Of a stretch of DNA of 64,000 bases, positions 21,484 to 31,710 are shown in pieces (the stretch's first letter is position 1; every line of letters begins with the position of its first letter). Under the pieces are notes generated by a model, which was given only the letters and a program-made list of their open reading frames with translations, did no database searches and was not told the origin of the DNA. The stretch covers positions 9,920,001 through 9,984,000 of the forward strand of contig OX637363.1 of NCBI GenBank assembly GCA_951799405.1. The letters run 5' to 3'. The DNA is from Agapetus fuscipes (Eukaryota; Arthropoda; Insecta; Trichoptera; Glossosomatidae). A program made the position numbers and the translations under genes.

Positions 21484-21577
21484 GTCCTTGCATACTTCTT
21501 TCATTTCATCCAGAGTTATAATCTTCTTCATACAAGCTCTCGTTTTATTATGACTCTGAATATCCTGGATTGAAGCA
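21484..21577 (-). pseudogene. LINE-G ORF2 C-terminal fragment
   Basis: The reverse complement encodes a diverged CMKKIITLDEMKEVCKD-type segment. No 3' UTR is attached. Confidence 0.55.
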
Positions 21578-21731
21578 GAACATCTAAAAAGAAGAAGAAA
21601 GCTTACACTTGTGGAACCTGTGGAGATCGATTAAATGGGAATGCCGGATACAAGACCTAGACCTACTAGACCTACTAGACCCTAGGCCGTGAGCATGGGA
21701 TAGCCACCCTCACACAGCTCGTATCCGGGCG

Positions 21732-22401
21732 CACAGTGCGGTATTTATGACATCTAGACGGCCAAAATACCATAAATGACGCAAAACAACGCAACTAACC
21801 TACACATATAGTGTTCTTGCCTGCGTTATGCCCGAAGCGATCCGCATGTGGCGATTCGGTACCTATTTATTTTTACGGGTAAGGGGGCTGGCCCCACACC
21901 AACCACTTTCAGTTGAAGTGGGGGTTTCCCAGCTCCCGGGGGGGCTGGTTCTCATTTCTTGTGAAGTCTGAGTAAACCTTGAGATCGAACCCTTGCTCTC
22001 GGCATGGAATGCAGGCATTCTACCAATTGAGCTATATCGACCTTTTTACGAGCTTGGTCGTCGTCGTTACAAAGCGCCAATTCTCAAGCAAGACCCAGTT
22101 GCTGTAAGGCAGGATGGACCTTTGGTGACCGGTCATTGGTGTATGAAATTTTCAACCCAGCGAAGAGCAAATTGGAAAATATAAAAATGGTATATTTGTT
22201 TTGTTCCGCCGGGATTCGCACCCAAACCTTCCATTCAGAGTCCGAAGTGTTACCATTGAACTACGGACATTATGTTAGGGGATGAGGATTTTTAGTTTTT
22301 TCAAAAAACATACAATCAATCAACATGAATTTTCAGCGTTAATACACAAACCATAAAAAATAAAATTTTGGACGCTTAGATTTCATAAATACCGCACTGT
22401 G
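21732..22401. mobile_element. Transib-like nonautonomous transposon, 5-bp TSD GGGCG
   Basis: The ends are inverted: CACAGTGCGGTATTTATGA at the left, its exact complement at the right, and 33 of 37 terminal bases match. GGGCG flanks both sides (21727-21731, 22402-22406). A CACWRTG terminal heptamer and a 5-bp GC-rich target duplication are hallmarks of Transib, the family related to RAG1. No transposase is encoded. Most of the interior is a dimeric SINE. Confidence 0.75.
21778..22270 (-). mobile_element. Dimeric SINE (SINE-Q + S2) inside the Transib-like element
   Basis: Minus-strand order is SINE-Q head (box B GGTTTGGGTGCGAATCCCGG, altered), body, S2 head, S2 body with CTTCACAAGAAATGAGAACC, and tail TAGGTTAGTTGCGTTG. 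It is the most complete S2 half among the dimers besides 35551. Confidence 0.8.
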
Positions 22402-22589
22402 GGGCGGCTGATTGATGGCACATGATGATGATGATGACCCGCCTCGCACAGTGGTGTGAGGCTGACCCCCGCAGTTATCGCACTGTGATACTGATAGCCA
22501 ATGTCATTGCTAATCTCTTATAAATTGCAACTAATACATCGTCCACGATACGGTATACCAAATCATAATATTATCTAATAAATTTAACC

Positions 22590-22660
22590 CGAGAATGGTA
22601 ACCCCTCTTCGGGTGGCCAGAGCCTCTGGACAATTGGCCCCAATTTTTCTTACCCTTGTC
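22590..22660 (-). repeat. Degenerate LINE-K 3' end
   Basis: CCTCTTCGGGTGGCCAGAGC is a diverged form of the LINE-K stop region on the minus strand. Confidence 0.35.
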
Positions 22661-22932
22661 TACCTACCACAAAACATTTATATCCATCACAGTTTGTAAA
22701 TTCACAATTTACAAAAATTGATATAATCTCTGCGTATATGGTATTCACGTCCAATTGTTGGATGCAACTAATTCACTGATGTCCTTTTGTAGTCCGTATA
22801 TATAGGTACAAAAGAGATCATTCTTGCATATTCCAGATCATTTGATATCTCGCTCATAAAAAACCACCGTTCTATGTACGATGTACCTTACTTCTACCAT
22901 CATATTAGAGACAGATTGTTCTACACACTAGC

Positions 22933-23010
22933 ACAGCGGTCGCCAAACTTTTTGACCTCACGGACCAGTTAATTCATAATTTAAATCCCGCAGACCACTA
23001 ATAGGATTTT
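22933..23010. repeat. hAT-like terminus
   Basis: CAGCGGTCGCCAAACTTTTT then GACCTCACGGACCAG is the widespread hAT terminal pattern. No second end was found. Confidence 0.4.
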
Positions 23011-23217
23011 TTAAGTGTTAAATATATTTATAAAAAAAAATTGTGATGAAAGAACACATAAAATTAGTTTATAAAATGAAACTATTAATAGTAATCAAGT
23101 TATGAAAGCTTTAATAATAAACCATAATAAAATAAACAAAAATTGCAATTGTAGTAAGTATATTCCACATTTTTTTGCGGACAATATTATTTATTATAAA
23201 TAAGCCTTTATATAAGC

Positions 23218-23347
23218 CTTGCAGCGCCTCACGACAGAACCAAGAACTCAAGCAACACCTCTGCGGCACCTTTCCAGGGTGACATAGACCCCCAAGACTC
23301 TCAAGAATTGGGGAGCCTCTCGCACAGGATTCCTTAAACAAAAAAAG
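23218..23347 (+). repeat. Diverged tail A end (LINE-A or SINE-Q)
   Basis: CAACACCTCTGCGGCACCTT, GACATAGACCCCCAAGACTC and CTCGCACAGGATTCCTTA match tail A with substitutions, followed by an A-run. Confidence 0.6.
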
Positions 23348-23620
23348 CCTCCTATTCTTTTCTTGATTTCCCCGATACGAAGAAGTCATACTTTTCTCAT
23401 CCTATGATTTACTGTTGCAATAGAAAACGCAATGCCTACTTTCGGGCGTGCGTTAAATATGAATCTTAAATGTAAATATTTCGTATTAGCTACATATTGA
23501 TGAATAAACCCTCCATGGCTTTCGTAACCTCAGGGTCACAGTTTTTTTGTATTTTTTCCATTGTAGAATTTCTTTTGAATAACAAAACTGTTTTTTGTTA
23601 CTTATGTGTTGGTACAATGA

Positions 23621-24034
23621 CGACGTTTAAAAGGCAATAGGGCATAAGCGACAAAAACTAAATTGTTCAAGAGAGCAGTTTAAAGTGTGAGATTGCAGAA
23701 AAATGGCATTACTTTCTTTTTTATCATATCGTTAAAATCAAAACACTTCTAAACTTAAAAAAAATATAGGCATTTATTTGCATTCCTATTAATGTGGTTT
23801 TACGATTATTTTTATGTCACAAGCGCCTTTAGGAAAAAAATGCCAAAATCTTTTCGGTTTCACCAAAACCTTACTTCAAAAACGCAGTTGTTTTCTTGGG
23901 CATAAACAACACAAGAATCATCGTAGAGCTATGGGAGTTAGCGCATTAAAAAGAGTGGAAAATTGTAAGTAGGATAGCATTCATAACTCATTTTTGACCA
24001 AAACGTCGCTTATAGTTCCTTCTTTTAACCGTCG
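23621..24034 (+). mobile_element. MITE M3, 414 bp
   Basis: Left end CGACGTTTAAAAGGCAATAG and right end CCTTCTTTTAACCGTCG form short TIRs (CGACGGTTAAAAGG consensus). The interior is shared with 26268-26706 and 47156-47579. It is noncoding. Confidence 0.75.
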
Positions 24035-25144
24035 ATAATAGTTTCAGTGAACATTTGTTTTTTTTTCCAGAAGGTCGACGTCGTATTCGATGTAACAAAA
24101 AAAACTGGATTTGTACTATCAGATACATCGATATATAGAACTGGATGGGCTGAGAAATCAATACTTTGAGAATTAGAAATACGCTACCCCACTCATCACA
24201 CAAAATCTAAATTCAGTATTTCGGTAACCTTCCAACTGTCAACAAGTATGTTACCTAATTGGAAAAAAAATCCATGCCAATATGCCAAATGAATGCCAAA
24301 CTGGGTATTTTCTAAACGTGCCTACAAAAGAGACGAAATGTGTTATAGAACATGGAATAATATTTCACTTTAATCACTATTCTATATGATTACGTTGATA
24401 AAGTTTATTTTTCGTTTGTCGAAATATTTTGTTCGCGAAAGTGACAGCCATTTCTAGAAGAAGTGATGTTCAAATATAAAGGTACTTGCTTCTTCAAGTA
24501 TGTAACTTCTATGCTCGCGGTAATAGATACTTCATCCCGTACACAATGAGGTCGGAACATTTTTGAATTCGGAATTTATCAGATATTTTCATACTTTCAA
24601 CAACACTAGTAACAAAGTCCGTTGCCATGGTGATTCCATGGTGATGTGTTAATAGATTGAAGACGGAATAGAGACACGTTGCTTACATAGATAATAACAA
24701 AAGCATTTCATATGTCGTGAGCGAGACAGCACTATTAACAATGTATGGTGTCAAAGACGGTGCATCATGTCGATTGGTACTAAATCACATTCATAGCCCT
24801 TTCATTGAATATACTTCCATGATCAGATATAATATAATACGTATATTCCATGAAAATCGTTCCACGTAGCCTTGGCGCTAGCCCCAAATAAATCCATACA
24901 CCAAGCCTAAAACTAACCGCTCGAACTCGACATTGCGTCTTACAAAAAATGAATCGAACTCGAATGAACGCCACCAGTGTGTGTTTAAGCTTCTTTGTTA
25001 GAAGTGAAGTTTTTATACTGCTAAAGCAAATAAATACACAAAATACGCAATTTTTCCTTCAGATCGTGAATTTTCTCGCATCCATTCAACGTCTAGGGAA
25101 TCTGCCAGTGATGCTTCACCGATGGTCCGCGGCAATATTCCCCG

Positions 25145-25281
25145 TTTTTTTTTTTAAGAAACCTGAGCTGGAGACTCCCTAGATTTCAGAGACTCTATGA
25201 CACTTGTTGTAGTGCCGAAGAGGTGTTTAGGAACTTGGTCGTAGCTACAAAGTGCCAATACTCAAGCAAGACCCAAATGTT
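25145..25281 (-). mobile_element. SINE-Q 3' part with tail A
   Basis: T-run, then TAAGAAACCTGAGCTGGAGA, AGTGCCGAAGAGGTG and GCCAATACTCAAGCAAGACC on the plus strand. Confidence 0.7.
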
Positions 25282-25558
25282 CGGAGGGAGGGTCATGCAG
25301 GATACGTCAAAGAATTTGTTTACATAAAACGAAGCTAGAAAACTTGAGGCAGATGTATACAAAATGTTAAAAGAAGGATGATTCAAATATGTAAATCGTC
25401 GAACGGAAAGGGTGCCTCCTGAAAACGTTGCCAGCGAGTCCAAAGGAACGTCGAGAAAAATGTACGTTCGCCTACCGTTGTTAGTCAAATAACCAAAAAA
25501 AAAAATCATTTTTAAGTTCATTTTAATTAATCAATATGTCAAACGACTCTTTCAAATA

Positions 25559-25815
25559 TAATCTAATCTTAGTTGCAAAGATAATATGTAATATTATGGA
25601 TTCATTTTATATGCATTTTCAAAAGCAAACACGTGTAAGCTCGCGCTTGTACATGTCGCATGTGAACCTACAACATAAAAACCCAAATCTCAAATGAATA
25701 TACACCCTGCAACTCTTGACGACCTGCCACTGAAACAGCGGTGACATTGGCAAAGTGAACCATTTTCTACAGCATGGGTTGTTAGCCACATACCAACCTG
25801 TACGTCAAGGAACTT
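25559..25815 (-). repeat. LINE-G 3' UTR copy
   Basis: From ATAATCTAATCTTAGTTGCA to CAACCTGTACGTCAAGGAAC. Confidence 0.7.
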
Positions 25816-25899
25816 CTTAACTTGTACAAATTTAGAATGATTGTTATATCATTGAATCTGGTGGTTCTTGACGGTAACAAAACCATGAAAAAGCGGTCC

Positions 25900-26052
25900 C
25901 TGGGTGTCTATTCACGATAGGGGATAGAGAAGACTCATCTCGATTTTCCCCGAAAAGGAATAAAGGTATTGTGCCTCACAATAGGATTTATTGCTTTTTC
26001 TGGTAAAATCGAAATGAATCTACTCTATCCTCTATCGTGAATAGACACCCTG
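25900..26052. mobile_element. Short MITE with ~50-bp TIRs
   Basis: CTGGGTGTCTATTCACGATA and TATCGTGAATAGACACCCTG are inverted. Complementarity extends through GGATAGAG and TCGATTTT. The end resembles CAGGGTG hAT-type termini. No clear target duplication. Confidence 0.7.
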
Positions 26053-26267
26053 GTCGAAAAAAACTCAATAAAAGTCGCGAAAAAAACTATTACAGTTGTC
26101 CTTGGTAGAAAAACGATTGCCAAGCACTGCTCCTAAGTCTAGAATAAACATTGGTGCTGTATTTCATAATACCGCGTGCTACATTTATAACTATTATATC
26201 TACGTAGAAACCGCTCCGTAGTCTAATGACTGACGCAGGCGCGTGCACTGGGTAGAGGCAAACACAT

Positions 26268-26706
26268 CGACGGTTTAAAAGAAAGTTTCGCATAAGCGAC
26301 GTTTTAGTCAAAAATGAGTGCTTTCCTACATAATTTTTTTTGCTCTTTCTAATGCGCTAACTTCCATAGCTATACAATGATTTTTTTGTTGTTGTTGATG
26401 CCCAAGAAGCAAACAACTGCGTTATCGAAGAATGGTTTTGGTGTAACCCCACAAGATTTTGTTTTTGCCTTTATGGTCCTAAAAGCGCTTATGAAATATA
26501 AAAAAAAATGAAAATTAACGTTAAGCCACTTCAATAGGAATGCCAATAAATGCCTTTATTTTTATTTAATTTTAGAGCGGTTTTGATTATAACGATATGA
26601 TAAACAATAAAAAAGTTATGCCATTTTTCTGCAATCTCAAACTTTAAACTGCTCTCCTGAACAATTTAGTTTTTGCCGCTTATGCCCTATTGCCTTTTAA
26701 CCGTCG
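26268..26706 (-). mobile_element. MITE M3, 439 bp
   Basis: Reverse-oriented copy of the 23621 element, ending CGACGGTTTAAAAG and CCTTTTAACCGTCG. Confidence 0.75.
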
Positions 26707-26904
26707 CCATCTTAAAAGAATAGCACACCTGAAAATATGAAAATGAATGTCACTTTTTCGATTATGAAACATAATTTCGAGGTTTAAATTGATTTTTTAA
26801 ATGTGTTGCCTACTAACAGGGTTGTTTTGCTTGTGTGCCTCTGGGTTAGGTTACTAGCAATTGAAATGCAGCGGGTTCGATTCATGACCGAGCACAAAAA
26901 AATG

Positions 26905-27375
26905 TATAATAATATAATATTAGAATGATTTATTCGGTGAGCACTGATTTTGTGTGTATCACACCTCAAGAGCCTACTGCAAGCTTGGTGGTCGCTGTAG
27001 AAAGCGCGAATTCTCAAGCAAGACCCAGTTGTTGTAAGGTTGGATGGACTATATTAATCGGAGGTTCCAGTGGCAGAACATTATGTATGAAGCTATTCAC
27101 ACTTGTCGGAAACCGTTTTTTTCCGAAATGTTCTGCCACTGGAAACTCCGATGAATATACGGATCCGACACCCAACAAGTGGGAACGGGCTCTTAGGCTG
27201 GATGGACCATTTGATGACCGGTCATTGGTAAAGGTGTATGAATTTTTCAACCCAGAGAAGAGCAAATTTGCAAATATAAATGGTAAGTATATTTTTTGTG
27301 CTCCGCCGGGATTCGAACCCACAACCTTCCATTCACGAGTTCGAAGTGCTACCACTGAACTACGGACCGGTCAAT
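26905..27375 (-). mobile_element. SINE-Q with tail B, interrupted by a MITE
   Basis: Tail B (AATATTAGAATGATTTATTC, CACACCTCAAGAGCC) lies at the left and the tRNA-like head at the right (ACTACGGACCGGTC). The body is split by 27050-27198. Confidence 0.75.
27050..27198. mobile_element. Left-truncated copy of the TAAGAGCCCG MITE
   Basis: Matches 955-1091 through GGAGGTTCCAGTGGCAGAAC and ends AACGGGCTCTTA. TGGATGGAC occurs on both sides (27041-27049, 27199-27207) and may be the target duplication. Confidence 0.65.
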
Positions 27376-27962
27376 GTACGTTTTTTGATTTTTCTTGGCA
27401 GTTTTTTTTAATCTATCGAAGTATAAACCATAACCTAAACTCCCTTCATTACAAAATCACTCGCTAGGAGTGCTGATCTTCCACACATTTTTCTATTAAT
27501 TAGATCGCAATACTCGATCTAGGGGAGTTAAGGTAATGATTTGTACTAGAGCTACTTATGCGTGAAATACAATTTAATTCCAAAAAGTGCTACCACTAAA
27601 CAACGGACCGATAAATTGTTATTGTTATTCAAACAGAAGATTTGAACTTTTTGTGTTCAGCCGGGAATTTGACTGATTGCGAGTGCGTAGCGTTAACGAC
27701 CAGAGTTGTAATACTTTCTATTTTCAGGAGCGAGTTATTTGCAACGCTAGTACGGGCAGTTCACGCGCACTGAATAGTAAATGACTTATTTTTAGTAGTT
27801 TTGCTCTCTGTCAATGCCAAGATATCTGTAAAAATAAATCTACGTCAAGTGTAGAGTGGACGGGATAACAAACGTCAAGCAACGGATCGAATATAATATA
27901 ACGAGTAGGTATGACTTTTCTAATGATCCAGGTTTGATTCCACCAAATAAGGAATACCGATA

Positions 27963-28010
27963 CAGCGCTGGAAGTCTCATCACCACGGTAATTCTTACCT
28001 ACCAAATATC
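27963..28010. mobile_element. hAT-like MITE terminus
   Basis: CAGCGCTGGAAGTCTCATCA and CTTACCTACCAAATATCGG match the left arm of 1406-1580. It ends exactly where the 5S-type SINE starts. Confidence 0.6.
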
Positions 28011-28445
28011 GGCAACGACGTTACCATGTTGAAAGCACCGGTTCCCATAGATCACCGAAGTTAAGCAACATTGGGCGCGGACAGTACTTGGATGGGTTAC
28101 CGCTCAGGTACACCGCGTGTCGTTGGCATCTTGGACCGGTCCGTAGTCCAGTGGCAACACTTCGGACTCGTAAATGGAAGGTTGTGGATTCGGATCCCGG
28201 CGGAGCACAAAAAATATACCATTTATATTTCGAATGTGCTCTTTGCTGAGTTGAAAAATTCATAAACCTTTACCAAAAGACCGGTCACTGAAAGGTCCAT
28301 CCAACCTTACAACAACTGGGTCTTGCTTGAGAATTGGCGCTTTCTACAGCGACAACCAAGCTCGCAGAGGGCTCTTGAAGTGTGATACACACAAAAACAG
28401 CGCTCACCAAATAAATCATCCTAATATTATTATTATTATTATTAT
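28011..28445 (+). mobile_element. 5S-tRNA hybrid SINE, complete
   Basis: Four modules in order. (1) A near full-length 5S rRNA-like segment (28011-28132) with GTTGAAAGCACCGGTTCCC, GATCACCGAAGTTAAGCAAC, GTACTTGGATGGGTTACCGC and CACCGCGTGTCGTTGGCA. (2) A tRNA-Gln-like head (28134-28207), box B GTGGATTCGGATCCCGG. (3) The shared SINE-Q body. (4) Tail B (GGGCTCTTGAAGTGTGATAC, ACAGCGCTCACC) and (ATT)n. The 5S internal control elements are recognisable (box A AAGTTAAGCA; box C GATGGGTTACC, one change from the usual GATGGGTGACC). This is a SINE3-type head fused to a tRNA SINE, not a 5S gene. Confidence 0.85.
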
Positions 28446-28479
28446 CGGTAATATTTACTATCGCAGAAATTATTTGATC

Positions 28480-28985
28480 GGCTGCAAATGGCTTTCAATG
28501 CTGCTGCCAGGGCAATTTTTAGACAGGGAAAGAGCTGTCATATTTCGCCATTGCTGAGAGAACTGCACTGGCTGAGGGTCCGAGAGAGGGTATAATTTAA
28601 GTTGTGTCTCACTGTACATAGGGCCTTAACGTCTTTAATCTTTCAGTGATTTCTGAGCCTCCTTTGCTTTGTGTACACACTTGGGTAGCTTCACGGGAGG
28701 GCCTTCTGCCACTCGTATCTCACATAACTTTTGCATGCGAGTATAATGACACATCCCTGGATAGGATGGATATACAGGGCGTGGGTCAGTGGAGGGGAGA
28801 TTGACCCTGAGAGAAGGTGTTGTACATAGGGCCCTGAACGGCACGGCACCCCAATGTCTTGCTGAGCTATGTTCTGTCGATAAGCCTTCAAAACGACCAC
28901 TACGCTCTGCCCTCACTGCTGTCAACAAGGTCATAGTACCCAAAAGAGCGAACTTCATAATTTTCTCGGTCGTCCCTTACCTCTT
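28480..28985 (+). pseudogene. L2/CR1-like LINE ORF2 C-terminus, interrupted
   Basis: Before the insertion it reads LLRELHWLRVRERV-like, then FKLCLTVHRAL. After it come RALNGTAPQCLAELCSVDKP and PLRSALTAVNKVIVPKRANF. LHWL..R.R..FKLC....RAL is typical of CR1/L2-type LINEs. The copy is split by repeat X at 28626-28821. Confidence 0.65.
28626..28821 (-). repeat. Repeat X insertion with 12-bp target duplication
   Basis: GTACATAGGGCC flanks both sides exactly (28614-28625, 28822-28833). Removing the insert rejoins the LINE reading frame. On the minus strand it begins CAACACCTTCTCTCAGGGTC, as in the copies at 2272 and 52784, and keeps the MQKLCEIRVAEGPPVKL frame. Such a duplication fits LINE-mediated retroposition, though no poly(A) is evident. 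Confidence 0.65.
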
Positions 28986-29083
28986 TTTCCTTTCACACTT
29001 TCTTTGGATATATACTTTTTCAGTCTATCGTCATTCATTCTTTCTACATTCCCAAACCATTTCATCACATCTCATCACATTCT
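28963..29083 (-). pseudogene. LINE-K ORF2 C-terminal fragment
   Basis: The minus strand encodes MKWFGNVERMNDDRLKKY and SVKGKRGKGR-like residues. Confidence 0.6.
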
Positions 29084-29084
29084 A

Positions 29085-29325
29085 TAATCTTTAATCTAAG
29101 CTGCAAGGATATGTTAACATTTAAGGCTCATATGAAATGCATGCCTACAGACATGTAGGTTCGCGCCTACACATTCTGCATGTGTGCATATAAATAAAGA
29201 AAACCTCACATGGACATAAACCTTGCAACTCCTGCCGCCGTTCCCTGAACCGGGGTGGCATTGGCAAAAGTGAACAGATTTTTACAGCACGGGTGGTCAG
29301 CCTCGTACGAACCTATCAGTAAAGG
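29085..29325 (-). repeat. LINE-G 3' UTR copy (diverged subfamily)
   Basis: TCTTTAATCTAAGCTGCAAG at the tail side, GAACCGGGGTGGCATTGG and AACCTATCAGTAAAGGAGC. A close relative is at 49430. Confidence 0.7.
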
Positions 29326-29378
29326 AGCGCAAAAATGACAATTTCTTTGAAAATCTGAAAAGTAACGTACACAAATGA

Positions 29379-30033
29379 AGGGTACAGGGGAAAAAGGATC
29401 ATTGTCAATTTTTCAGCAAAAAAGAACTAACAATGCCATCTAGTGCAAAATATAGGTAGCTTCTTGTCTAGATTTCCGAAAAACGCTTAAAACGATCATA
29501 GTCTACAACAGACTCAAAAATAGATTGCATGACTGTATCATAAAAAGATCAATGTCCCCCTTGTTGCAGAAAGAAAGATCATTGTCTATGGACATTGATC
29601 TTTTTTTTCATTTTGACAGCCGGCTGTCAGTCAGTTCACAGATTCATTCACAGATTCTTATTAGGCTAATTTAAATATTAGCTTTTAAATTTGTCAATAA
29701 TTATAATATTTTTATTACTTATAACTAGAATATTTTGAGTAAATAGTGTTACAATTAAAATAAATGAATACTAAAATTAGAAAAAAGATCAATGTCAATT
29801 GACTATGATCCTTGTTGCAAGTAATATTTTCTAAATATTCTTTATTGTTATGGTTACTCAAAGAAAATAAATAATTAAGAATTCAAAACCAAATTATTAA
29901 ATAAGCTATAAAAAATAGTTTTAATTGCTACTATAGTAAGTTGTTTCATAAACAGTTATACAAAGTAAATAATGTTTTTTCCTTTTTCTCACAATGATTT
30001 ACTTTTGACAGTGATCCTTTTTCCCCTGTACCC
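29379..30033. mobile_element. Intact MITE, ~655 bp, with target duplication
   Basis: Ends AGGGTACAGGGGAAAAAGGA and TCCTTTTTCCCCTGTACCCT are perfect inverted repeats. Flanks ACAAATGA and TCAAATGA agree at seven of eight bases, suggesting a 7-8 bp duplication (hAT-like). The interior is AT-rich and noncoding, with repeated GATCAATGTC motifs. Confidence 0.75.
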
Positions 30034-30354
30034 TTCAAATGAAATAAATACAGTGTAATGTAATTGAGATTACCTTAATCATACAAAAAATATATTACTA
30101 TTCAATACATTATCAGCTTCAATAAATATGTAAGCAAACCTATTGACCCTACCACGTCATTGATATTAATAAACATAGGCACCTGTATACAGCGTTTACC
30201 AAACAAATGTGAAACAAGAGTAGCGCCTCACGTGAGCGTTTAGTTTCAATATATTTTTCGTAAGACTTTAGTGTTGAGTTCAAAAGGAGAGTTTTACACT
30301 TGGGGGTTATACTATGCATTTAGCGTATTTGTCAAAATAGCCGAGTGAATTTGT

Positions 30355-30660
30355 TTCTAAATCTAAATCTAAGCTGCAAAGATATACATCATTTAAGATT
30401 CATATAAAACGCATTCCCACAAGCAGACATTAAGGCACTCTCCCACCACCTCCCACCCAGTTCATACAACTCATGCGGAGTTGCTTCACTCGGTGAACAA
30501 CATTACAATTTTTTTTTCAAGTGGCTGAAGGCCTTCCCGATGAAGTTAATCAGCTAGTGTAACTCTATTCGTGTCAAAGAAAAGAAAGTCCTCCAGATTA
30601 TAATTTCGCAATAACACATGCCGCATGTGGACCTACAATATCAAATATAATATGGTGTTC
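30355..30660 (-). repeat. LINE-G fragment split by repeat Y
   Basis: 30355-30433 (AAGCTGCAAAGATATACATC to CACAAGCAGACATTA) and 30599-30660 (TAATTTCGCAATAACACATG, CGCATGTGGACCTACAATAT) are consecutive parts of LINE-G. Confidence 0.65.
30434..30598 (+). repeat. Repeat Y insertion
   Basis: The second copy of the 4011-4171 sequence, here within LINE-G. ATTA occurs at both junctions. It is unclassified. Confidence 0.55.
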
Positions 30661-30892
30661 ATTTGAGAATAATATATAGAACGAGCCCATATAGAATCAA
30701 AGGTAGCAATATCATTTTTGTTTTTTGAAAATTATAAAAATATATGTATCAACTATCAATAATACAAAACGTCATGGATTCACAGAAAATTTCATTTTTC
30801 ATTTTCGATATAACTTTTCATTTTTGGTAACATGTTCAGTTCAGACAAATTGTAAGTAAAGGCAAAAGTATATAAATAATTTCAAAAATATT

Positions 30893-31284
30893 AAGATACA
30901 TAATATGCAGTATCGACGTATTTATGGTCCAATAAAGGACAGAAACATATGGCGAAGAAGATATAACTCCGAATTGTATAAGCTGTACCAGGACGCTGAT
31001 GTGGTCCGCTCAATAAAGGTCAACAGACTGCATTGGCTGGGGCACATTCAGCGAATGGACCATCGGAGCCTGGAGAAGACGATTGTGATGATGAACCCGC
31101 AGGGACGCCGGACAGTGGGAAGACCACGTTCAAGATGGCTGGATGGAGTGGCGGCGGATTGCCGTGCAGTGGGAATGTGGGACTGGATGAGGAAGACGTT
31201 GGATAGACAGCGCTGGCAGCGGTTGCTGAGGGAAGCCAAGACCCACCCCGGGTTGTCGTGCCAATGATGATGATGATGATGACA
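30893..31284 (+). pseudogene. RTE-like LINE ORF2 C-terminus with (TGA)n tail
   Basis: A 120-codon open end (30905-31267) contains RIYGPIKDRNIWRRRYN, VNRLHWLGHIQRMD, RTVGRPRSRWLDGV and DRQRWQRLLREAKTHPGLSC. TGATGATGATGATGATGA follows the stop. L.WLGH..RM and GRPR.RW.D are standard near the C-terminus of insect LINE polyproteins. Endonuclease and RT are missing. Confidence 0.7.
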
Positions 31285-31424
31285 TAATATGCAGTTGGAT
31301 TTAACGAGAGTATTATAAACATGTTTGTATGTACGAGTAGGCATGTGCATACATTTGAAACCTTTGACTGATGCAAAATTTCAAAAATCATTTGAATACC
31401 TATTAATTAAATTAAATTAGGCTG

Positions 31425-31710
31425 ATTTATTTGGTGAGCGCTGTTTTTGTGGGTATCACACCTCAAGAGCCCTCTGCGAGCTTGGTCGTCGCTGTAGAAA
31501 GCGCCAATTCTCAAGCAGACCCAGTTTTTATAAGGCTGGATGGACCCCTTTTGATGACCGGTCTTTGGTAAAGGTTTATGAATTTTTCAACCCAGCGAAG
31601 AGCAAATTTGAAAATATAAATGGTATATTTTTTGTGCTCCGCCGGGATTCGAACCCACGACCTTCCAGTTACGAGTCCGAAGTGTTACCACCTGGACTAC
31701 GGACCGGTAT
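31425..31710 (-). mobile_element. SINE-Q with tail B
   Basis: From ATTAGGCTGATTTATTTGG through the body to GGACTACGGACCGGT. Box B on the minus strand is GTGGGTTCGAATCCCGGC. Confidence 0.8.

Noticed and set aside
21595..21731. Possible LINE zinc-finger tail (TCGTCGDRLNGNAGYK-like) split by the Transib-like element and ending in an (ATG)n run
   Set aside because: The frame has several stops and I could not match it securely to a LINE family.
28011..28132. Functional 5S rRNA gene
   Set aside because: It has multiple substitutions and a direct fusion to the tRNA head without a T-run terminator. It is one module of a SINE.
28134..28207. tRNA-Gln-like sequence as a functional tRNA gene
   Set aside because: The acceptor and anticodon stems do not pair well and all copies continue into the same SINE body, so it is a SINE head.
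31048..31391. Minus-strand frames rich in His and Pro over 31020-31391
   Set aside because: They are shadows of the RTE-like coding end on the plus strand.
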